NCBI GenBank assembly: GCA_963806335.1
Contig: CAWDXO010000008.1
Location: 372,001 to 436,000 of the forward strand
Length of the DNA stretch: 64,000 nucleotides
Direction: 5' to 3'
Source: Palsa-504 sp963806335
GTDB taxonomy: Bacteria > Actinomycetota > Actinomycetes > Streptosporangiales > Streptosporangiaceae
The position numbers and the translations under genes are program-made. Below the pieces are notes generated by a model. The model saw nothing but the letters and a program-made list of their open reading frames with translations, was not told where the DNA came from and searched no databases. Of the stretch, positions 57,857-64,000 are shown in pieces. Position 1 is the first letter of the stretch. Every line of letters begins with the position of its first letter.

Positions 57857-58522
57857 TCAGCAGCCGACGGGCAGGCTGATGAGGGTGCCTGCCTGCCACA
57901 GCGGCAGTGGCCAGCAGTTGCATTCACCGGCGTCGGATCCGTAGCCGGTGCGGGCATTCATCACGACTGAGTAATCGGTGTACGCCGGCACGGCTTGTGC
58001 CTGTGCGGTGGCCGCAGAGGGGGCCACCGCGGGGGCACTGTGGTTCCAGTGAATCGCCCTGGCGTGGACTTCGACGACCCAGACCAGGGTATGCGGTGCC
58101 ATCCCGGTGCTGATGTCGCCTTGTGACTCGATCGGCTCGCCCTTGGCGTAGGTGGTCAGGACCAGGTGTACCTGCTCGATGTGGATGAAGAACCCGCGCG
58201 GCTCCCGCCCGGTGACGAGCTGGCACGCCCGCGCTGCCGGCATGACGCCGGGCGGCAGCATCACGGTGGTTGTGGCCGCATGGCCGGACTCCGGCGTGGT
58301 CCCGGCCGGCGCCTGGGCCGCGCCGCAGCCGCACATCAGCGTCACCGCCGCTGCGGTCATGGCTGCGAGCGCTCGTGCCCGGCCCCGGGGGCGGCCCTTC
58401 CGCACGCTCCGCCATGCGGTGCCGCCCGGCAGGCGATGGCCCCAGGAGATCGTGGGTAGGGTGAGCGCCCGGCGTGGCAGGCAACCATGATTCTTGCGGC
58501 GGGTGGCTGGGTGGATGGTCAT
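57857..58522 (-). CDS. Probable lipoprotein of unknown function
   Basis: A 221-residue protein (ATG 58522 preferred, 58561 possible). After a basic region the hydrophobic segment LAAMTAAAVTLMCGCGAAQ ends in a cysteine suitable for lipid attachment. The mature part contains GVMPAARACQLVTGREPRGFF and a GECNCWPLPLW sequence near the end, and is probably outside the membrane. I recognise no family. Confidence 0.55.
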   Translation of the reverse strand: MTIHPATRRKNHGCLPRRALTLPTISWGHRLPGGTAWRSVRKGRPRGRARALAAMTAAAVTLMCGCGAAQAPAGTTPESGHAATTTVMLPPGVMPAARACQLVTGREPRGFFIHIEQVHLVLTTYAKGEPIESQGDISTGMAPHTLVWVVEVHARAIHWNHSAPAVAPSAATAQAQAVPAYTDYSVVMNARTGYGSDAGECNCWPLPLWQAGTLISLPVGC

Positions 58523-58561
58523 GGCACGTCGGTGCTCTCCCTCGTGGCCGGCTGGGATCAC

Positions 58562-58982
58562 GCCGCGGTGGGCAGCACCCCGCCGCCTCGCGGTCCGCTC
58601 CCACCATCAGACGCGGCCGTCCGCTCAGTGGTTGCAGCGCCGCACGCAAACTACCGAACGTGGTGAAGGCTCCGCCGAGCACCAGCGCCGGATCGGCCGA
58701 TCTGGGTGATTGCGAGGTCGAATCCGGGCATCTCGGCGATCGCACGGATCAGGGTGTTCTGATCGTAGTCGTCTAGCGGTGTCGGCCGCGTGTCGGACTT
58801 GATCTGGCGGCCGGGGCGGTCAGCGCATAGTCCCCGATGGCTCCCCCTGACGGCGTCGCTCGCCCGGCGTATGCCGGCTACGTCGCGCGGATGACCGATG
58901 CCCGGAAGTCAGCCACCCCAGCCGGCAAGTTACGTCTCGCGGCCGACGCGGGCCGGCGGCAGGGCGGCCTAGCCTGCCGTGC
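58562..58982. other. Gap of about 420 bases
   Basis: No convincing gene. A minus-strand stretch near 58680-58775 (LIRAIAEMPGFDLAITQIG) could be the end of a decayed protein; it has no start and is interrupted. Confidence 0.35.
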
Positions 58983-60353
58983 ATGGACGCCCTCCGTTGC
59001 CCGGCCAGCATCTGGTGGGCGAACACCCGATCGACGGTGAACCTCGCGGGCCGGCGACGATCGGCGCTGCTCATGGCGGTGAACCTGGCCGCCGTTGCGA
59101 TATACCTCGTTCGTTTCGGCCATGGCATAGGCCTGGACGGGTACCGCCTCGACCTGGATGTATACCGCACTGGCGCCAGGATGTTGCTGCACGGCGGCGA
59201 TCTGTACGGCCGACTGCCCAGGCTCGGCGACGGCCACGAGCTATCGTTCACCTACCCTCCGTTCGCAGCCCTGAGCTTCATCCCACTTGCGATTCTCGGC
59301 TACAGCACCGCGAACTGGCTGCTCACCGCAGTCACCATCGTCAGCGTTGCGGCCAGCCTGCGGTGCTTCGCCGCCAACGCCGGAGGTGAGACGGGCGCCC
59401 GGATGCGGCGGCTCCTGCCCTGGGCGCTGCCTGCCGCGCTGCTGCTCGAACCCGTCCGCTCCACCTTGACCTACGGGCAGATCAACGCGCTCCTCATGGC
59501 ACTGGTCGCGTTCGACTGCTTGACCCGGGTGCCTCGATGGCCGCGCGGGATCCTTGTCGGCGTCGCCGCCGCGCTGAAACTGACTCCCGCGGTCTTCCTG
59601 CTGTTCTTCCTTCTTCGCCGCGACCTGCGCAGCGCGGCCCGAGCCGGGTTGAGCTTCGCGGTCTGTACCGGTGCCGGGTTCGCCCTCGCCCCGCACGACT
59701 CGCTCCGCTACTGGACCCAGATCGCCTACCAGCCCGCGCGGATCGGCGGGATATCTTACGCCTCGAACCAGTCCGTCCTTGGAGCCCTGGCCCGGCTCGG
59801 CCTCAGCAATCCCGCGCGGACCTGGCTCTGGCTCGCCCTGAGCCTGGTCGTCGCGGCCCTTGCCGTCACCGGCATGCGCGGCGCTCTGAAGGCCAACCAG
59901 CTTACGTCCGCCCTTTCGCTTAACGCCGCAGCCGGGTTGCTGATCGCGCCCATATCCTGGTCACACCACTGGGTCTGGGCGGCCCCCGCGCTGCTCACCT
60001 GCCTCAGCACCACCGACCCGAACCGCCGTCGGCTGCTGACGTTTGCGGTCCCAGCGCTGCTCATCTTCGCGATAGGACCGCACTGGCTGCTCCCCTCCGG
60101 GGGGGGCCGTGAACTGCACTGGGCATGGTGGCAGCAGGTCGTGGGCGACTCCTACGCCCTGATCGGGCTCGCTGTCCTGACCCAAGCCGCGATCAAGAAC
60201 CTGCTACCCGGCCCGGAACGCCAGGACTCGAGCACAGAAGGCAGCCGGCCAGCACCGCATGATCAAGAAGTTGGACCGGTACCAGCCAAGACCCGGGACA
60301 ACCGGAGCGTGCCGGCGTCCGCCCTGCGCGCGGAGCGAAGCCCCCAGGGGTGA
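58983..60353 (+). CDS. GT87-type polyprenyl-phosphate-dependent mannosyltransferase-like protein
   Basis: A 456-residue integral membrane protein with about ten helices. It shows the DxD-like LDLDVYRTGARMLLHGGDLYG loop after the first helix, ELSFTYPPFAALSFIPLAIL, LTYGQINALLMAL and PISWSHHWVWAAP, which match GT87 (PimE and related actinobacterial mannosyltransferases). These GT-C enzymes transfer mannose from polyprenyl phosphate mannose to cell envelope glycans or lipids on the outer side of the membrane. The long polar C-terminal tail (from about 410) is not typical. Confidence 0.85.
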   Translation: MDALRCPASIWWANTRSTVNLAGRRRSALLMAVNLAAVAIYLVRFGHGIGLDGYRLDLDVYRTGARMLLHGGDLYGRLPRLGDGHELSFTYPPFAALSFIPLAILGYSTANWLLTAVTIVSVAASLRCFAANAGGETGARMRRLLPWALPAALLLEPVRSTLTYGQINALLMALVAFDCLTRVPRWPRGILVGVAAALKLTPAVFLLFFLLRRDLRSAARAGLSFAVCTGAGFALAPHDSLRYWTQIAYQPARIGGISYASNQSVLGALARLGLSNPARTWLWLALSLVVAALAVTGMRGALKANQLTSALSLNAAAGLLIAPISWSHHWVWAAPALLTCLSTTDPNRRRLLTFAVPALLIFAIGPHWLLPSGGGRELHWAWWQQVVGDSYALIGLAVLTQAAIKNLLPGPERQDSSTEGSRPAPHDQEVGPVPAKTRDNRSVPASALRAERSPQG

Positions 60354-60730
60354 CGGGCTACCAGCGGGCGATGAGGCCGAGGTCCGGCCGGCCGGACCGC
60401 ATGCAGTCACCGGCGCGAACCGTGAGGCCCGGGTCCGCGCCGAAACCGCGACAGGCCACCTGGCGACCACAACTGGCTGTTCTCTGGGCGTCGGAACCCG
60501 CCCGCAGGCAAGCGGCGGGGAGCGGGCAGGATATGGCGTGCCCGCTCCCCGTCGTCGGTGACCGTCACCGTGGGCAGGCGGCCGTCGTCGCGGTCATCTG
60601 CGTCGTACTGAGTCGTGACTTGGAAGCGCCGCCGGCGGGACCCGGCGGACGCGGCTCCTGGGCGTCTTCGGGTTCCCTGCGGTGCGTGCCCTGCGGTGCG
60701 CCGGTTCCCGGCCGGGCCGGGCCGGGACGC
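60354..60730. other. Gap of 377 bases without a gene
   Basis: Frames on both strands lack coding character or ribosome sites; I see no strong terminator. The mannosyltransferase stop is at its left and the protease stop at its right, so the two transcripts converge here. Confidence 0.4.
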
Positions 60731-61639
60731 TTATGCTTTCCCTTCCAGCTGGCTGTTCTGGCCGGGTGCCACTTCGATGCTGCGTTCGTCGGTGCCGCGC
60801 AGGACGTTCAGCTCGATGGTGCCGGCAGCCGCCGCCCGGAGTGCGGCAGATAGGTCGTCGACGGTGCGGACTGGCTGGCCGGCGGCCGCCACGATCAGGT
60901 CGCCGGGTGCCAGGCCAGCGCGCGCGGCCGGGCTGCCTTCGGCTACCTCGCGGATGAGCAGGCCGTCGGTGTCGGGGAGGCCGACGGCGCGCCGCAGCCG
61001 CCTGGCCACGTGGCCGGGAGTGATCGTGACGCCAAGCTGCGGCGGCCTGACCGATTCCCCGCGGGCGAGCGCATCGACCCGGCGGCGCAGCGTTTCGTCG
61101 GCGGGGATGGCCAGGTAGAAGCCCTCGCCGAGGCGGTTCGTGTTGATCCCGAGCAGCTGTCCCTGCGCATCGAGGACAGGGCCGCCCGAGGAGCCGGGTA
61201 GCAGCGGGGCGGTGTGCTCCAGGCTGCCGGTGATGCGCAGGCCGCGAGGGCCGCGAAAGCTCCGGTCGATACCGGAGACGGACCCGAACGTCACCCGCAG
61301 CCCGCGCCCGCCCGGGTTGGCCAGGGCGAAGACGGGCATCCCGATGGCGGGCGCTGCGGTGGTCCACGGCAGCGCCGGAACCTGACTGGCGTCGGTCTCG
61401 ATGACGGCGAGGTCGCCGTCGATGTCGTGCCCGGTCACGTTCCCCTCGGCCGTGCGCCCGTCGGCGAAGGTGACCGTCACCTGGCTGCCGCGCACGTTGT
61501 GCGCGTTGGTCAGCACCCGCCCGGCGTTGAGCACGACGCCCGAGCCGGCGCCCCATCGCTGCCCGATGCCCACCACCGAGGAGCCGGCGTCCTGCGCCAG
61601 CCGCGTGATGCTGGCCTGAATTTCGTCGAAGATCGTCAT
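60731..61639 (-). CDS. HtrA-like S1C serine protease with PDZ domain, no signal sequence
   Basis: A 302-residue protein. The trypsin-like triad is visible: His47 in VLTNAHNV, Asp76 in DIDGDLAVIE and Ser151 in LLPGSSGGPV. Residues about 200-295 form a PDZ domain (GLLIREVAEGSPAARAGLAPGD). It begins directly with MTIFDEIQASITRLAQDAG and has no signal peptide or membrane anchor, unlike most HtrA proteins, so it probably works in the cytosol. It is divergent from an HxlR regulator over a perfect palindrome, suggesting inducible expression under a chemical stress. Confidence 0.9.
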   Translation of the reverse strand: MTIFDEIQASITRLAQDAGSSVVGIGQRWGAGSGVVLNAGRVLTNAHNVRGSQVTVTFADGRTAEGNVTGHDIDGDLAVIETDASQVPALPWTTAAPAIGMPVFALANPGGRGLRVTFGSVSGIDRSFRGPRGLRITGSLEHTAPLLPGSSGGPVLDAQGQLLGINTNRLGEGFYLAIPADETLRRRVDALARGESVRPPQLGVTITPGHVARRLRRAVGLPDTDGLLIREVAEGSPAARAGLAPGDLIVAAAGQPVRTVDDLSAALRAAAAGTIELNVLRGTDERSIEVAPGQNSQLEGKA

Positions 61640-61655
61640 CTCGGCTGGTCCTTCC

Positions 61656-61687
61656 AGTTAGTAGTAACTTGCAAGTTACTACTAACT
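61656..61687. promoter_or_regulatory. Perfect 32-bp palindrome, HxlR operator
   Basis: Two 16-base halves (61656-61671 and 61672-61687) are exact reverse complements without spacer, centred on TTGCAA. The element fills the gap between the protease start (61639) and the HxlR start (61722). AT-rich TTAGTAGTAA half-sites within each half could accommodate a dimer each. Confidence 0.8.
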
Positions 61688-61721
61688 ATGAGGATGTCAA
61701 CGTGGCGGCTACGATCGTTTT

Positions 61722-62153
61722 ATGGCCCAGAGCGAAACTGCCTCCTCACCACTAGCCGAGGCACTGGCCAGGGTCGGCGACCGGTGGACCCTGCTAGTAG
61801 TAGAGGCGCTGCTCACCGGGCCGCGCCGGTTCAACGACCTGCTCGACCAGCTCCCCGGTATAGCGGCGAACATCTTGTCCGAGCGCCTCAAGCGGCTCGA
61901 ACGCGAAGCCCTGCTCGTGGCCCGGCCTTACTCTGACAGGCCGCCCCGCGCCGCCTACCAACTGACCGCTGAGGGCAAGGAACTCGCGGGGGCGCTCCGC
62001 TTGCTGGCGTACTGGGGGTCCGGGCATGCCGACCCGGCGCAGGCGCCCCGCCACCCCGCATGCGGTACCCCGATCGAGGCCCGCTGGTACTGCCCGACCT
62101 GCGACCATCTCGTTGACCACGAGCCGAACGACGCCGAGGCTCATTTCGTCTAG
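61722..62153 (+). CDS. HxlR family transcriptional regulator
   Basis: A 143-residue protein. The HxlR winged helix is ALARVGDRWTLLVVEALLTG, GIAANILSERLKRLEREALL and the wing PPRAAYQLTAEGKEL. The C-terminal tail HPACGTPIEARWYCPTCDHLV contains three cysteines (CGTP, CPTC) that may bind zinc or sense redox state. It probably controls itself and the divergent protease through the adjacent palindrome. Confidence 0.92.
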   Translation: MAQSETASSPLAEALARVGDRWTLLVVEALLTGPRRFNDLLDQLPGIAANILSERLKRLEREALLVARPYSDRPPRAAYQLTAEGKELAGALRLLAYWGSGHADPAQAPRHPACGTPIEARWYCPTCDHLVDHEPNDAEAHFV

Positions 62154-62545
62154 CCAGCCGGAGACATCCGCCGGCATCGCCCAAGGAGCGGCCGGGCGGG
62201 AACCGGACCGCATCGCGGCGGATGCCGACGCCGGCACGCCTGCCCCACGCTGACCGCGGCCGCGAACCTGCTGTTCGCCGGCCCCCGCCGGAGGCACAAG
62301 CCGTCCGCAAGGGCTTACCTGGCGCCAGCCCCGGCGGGCTCCGCCAGGTGTATGGCCCGTTTCGGGCAGAGCAGTCCATGGGAGGTCAAAACGGCCGGAA
62401 CCAAGCAGCAGGGTCTCGCGGTGCTTGCGCGCGTCCGCGGGAATGGAGAAAGCTGGAGCGAGGGGTGCGGCGCGGAACTGAAACCGCCGAGGGCGCACCC
62501 GCTGCGTGCTTACGATCGGCCGGCTCGGTGAAATGAGGAACCAGC
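62154..62545. other. Gap of 392 bases without a gene
   Basis: No coding frame is convincing. The lipase ribosome site (GAGGA, near 62533) marks the right end. Confidence 0.4.
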
Positions 62546-63394
62546 ATGCCCACGGACACTATGGACCCGGCCACAGCGGTCATCTACGGACCCTTCATTC
62601 AGGCCGCCGAGGCTCAGTACAGCAGCAATCCCAGCGTGGTGAATCCGGCCACGATCACGAACATGCCCGCCGGCTACACGCTGGTGCGTACGATCCAGAT
62701 GACCGACTTCTTCGGTCCGGAGCAGTCCCGGGTCTTCTACGGGTACGTGGCAGTGGGCGGTGATCCCGTCACCGCTGTGGTCGCGCTGCGCGGCACGGAA
62801 TCGACCATGGAATGGTGGGATGACTTCCATTGGGATCTGGTGCCGTTCACGCAGATCCCTGACGGCGGGAACGTCGCTCAGGGCTTTTATGACATCTACA
62901 AGAGCATCGGCACGATGGCCCCGGGCCAGCAGGCCGCGTCGGCGCCGGGCGCCTTCGCTGCCGAAGTGGCCCGGGCCGCCGCCAGCGGCCTGGCGGCCGG
63001 CCTTGATCCAGCCTCGCTGCCGCTGGTGGTGACCGGCCACAGCCTCGGGGGCGCGCTGGCGACACTGCTGGTCACGGACCTGAGCGCGACCACTGCGCTG
63101 AAGCCGCAGGCGTGGACGTTTGCCTCGCCGCAGGTCGGCGACGCGAAGTTCGCCGCACGCTACGGCGGGCTGAGCACCGTGTCCTGGCGGATCTACAACC
63201 AGGTCGACGTCGTCCCGCACTTTCCCGTTGACATCTTGGATAGCTACCAGCCGGTCACCGCCGGGTACGCGATCAATTCCCTAGGGAAGGCGAAATGGAG
63301 CCTGAGCTGCGCCCACTCGCTGAATACCTACATGCACGTGCTGTCGCCAGCCACCGTGCCGCTGGATCAGGCCTGTACAGGATCAAGCCTGTAG
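62546..63394 (+). CDS. Class 3 lipase family protein
   Basis: A 282-residue alpha/beta hydrolase from ATG 62546 with GAGGA upstream. The nucleophile elbow is VVTGHSLGGALA (Ser166), the acid is Asp221 in NQVDVVPHFP and His257 in CAHSLNTYMHVL completes the triad. The segment VVALRGTESTMEWWDDFHWDL is the lipase_3 oxyanion and lid region. No signal peptide is seen, so it is cytosolic or uses another route. It hydrolyses esters or lipids; substrate unknown. Confidence 0.9.
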   Translation: MPTDTMDPATAVIYGPFIQAAEAQYSSNPSVVNPATITNMPAGYTLVRTIQMTDFFGPEQSRVFYGYVAVGGDPVTAVVALRGTESTMEWWDDFHWDLVPFTQIPDGGNVAQGFYDIYKSIGTMAPGQQAASAPGAFAAEVARAAASGLAAGLDPASLPLVVTGHSLGGALATLLVTDLSATTALKPQAWTFASPQVGDAKFAARYGGLSTVSWRIYNQVDVVPHFPVDILDSYQPVTAGYAINSLGKAKWSLSCAHSLNTYMHVLSPATVPLDQACTGSSL

Positions 63395-64000
63395 CTGACG
63401 GCCCGACGGCCGGGCAAACTGCTCCGCAGTCCGGGACAGGCGCAGACGGGGACGCCAGCCCGGCGGTGACCGTGACCACCTCAACGATCCGTTTCCGGAT
63501 GCGGCCGCAGGCGGTTGCCATCAAGCCCATCGTGGCATCCGCCGGCAGCGCCGCATTGCATCCGCCGTCTGCCGACTCGCCGGGCTGTTTACCCGATCAT
63601 GCCGATGTGCGCGGTCGGGATCCACTGGCCGTTCGTATATGAAATGGCGGTATACGACAATCGGGGCTGCGGCACCCGTCAGTTGGCGGATACCGTGGGC
63701 GTCGATACGATCAGGCGCCGTCACGGCGTTAGCTCGCATACTGGCCGACACTCGGTGCCACACGGGGTTTGCCAGCAGGCCGGAGGAATCGGAAGGCAGG
63801 TGCAGGAAAATGCCCCTCATGACCGTGATCGAACGGATCACCAGTTACAGCGTCTCGCTAACCGAGCCGCCGATCGGTATCTTCGGGCAGTCGTGATCGC
63901 TTATCAGCTGGGCCGTACAGATGGATTAATCTGGCGCGACGCTGCCTCCGTAAGCGCGGAGATGTGGGCTGGGCTTCGGCAGGATCAGTCGTGCCGGTTG
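63395..64000. other. Right end of the window, no recognised gene
   Basis: Small frames on both strands (for example at 63639-63896) lack ribosome sites and family resemblance. No terminator is obvious after the lipase. The last 600 bases may be the intergenic part before a gene outside the window. Confidence 0.4.

Overview
The window is high-GC (about 70 percent by eye) DNA with short intergenic gaps, strongly GC-biased third codon positions, frequent GTG starts and many 4-base stop/start overlaps. The gene families (F420-type Ddn reductase, GT87 mannosyltransferase, HesB-like protein without cysteines, LuxR-type giant ATPase, septum-formation/DivIVA protein, M23-like secreted protein) point to a soil or plant-associated Actinomycetota genome, perhaps near the Streptosporangiales (inference). 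No rRNA, tRNA, CRISPR array, transposase or phage gene was recognised.

Layout. 0-6 kb: a one-pass membrane protein, a MarR regulator divergent from an ABC exporter with a perfect 9+9 operator between them, then DUF1810, Ddn-like and YbjQ-like genes. 6-15.7 kb: an oxidative catabolism cluster (Baeyer-Villiger monooxygenase, MFS transporter with a repeat-built loop, TetR, double NTF2-like protein, VOC fragment, disulfide-oxidoreductase-like flavoprotein, two SDRs, double muconolactone-isomerase-like protein). A 44-46 bp AT-rich element occurs once near each end of this cluster in opposite orientation, suggesting a common regulator. 15.7-22 kb: NUDIX, a TetR/MFS efflux pair with a duplicated operator, and a LuxR-type STAND ATPase. 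22-30 kb: small and secreted proteins, an aromatic amino acid decarboxylase, a cysteine-rich putative copper set (four-helix bundle protein, DUF2182, DUF1326), an anti-sigma-like ATPase and two tandem-repeat arrays. 30-42 kb: class I aldolase behind a frameshifted and truncated metallo-hydrolase, an HxlR regulator, SDR, a kinase/phospho-lyase fusion, a MetE-like protein and an AcoR-like activator. 42-48 kb: an operon of CoA ligase, APH-type kinase and acyl-CoA dehydrogenase, resembling 4-hydroxyacid catabolism (Lva/ACAD11 chemistry), facing an XRE-TetR fusion regulator. 48-58 kb: AMP nucleosidase, a DivIVA/septum protein, RidA and DUF1028, a second flavin monooxygenase, and at least four broken genes. 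58-64 kb: lipoprotein, mannosyltransferase, cytosolic HtrA-like protease divergent from an HxlR regulator over a perfect 32-bp palindrome, and a class 3 lipase.

The most promising leads are the shared catabolic-cluster element, the kinase-dependent 4-hydroxyacid-like operon, the DUF1326/DUF2182/copper-bundle neighbourhood, the HxlR/HtrA-like protease pair, and a pair of long perfect hairpins with an identical GCACAC-N4-GTGTGC core. The window also records active gene decay: an 8-bp tandem duplication, a single-base insertion and a deletion scar that beheaded two divergent genes can each be placed on the sequence. All functions are inferred from sequence reading; no database search was possible.
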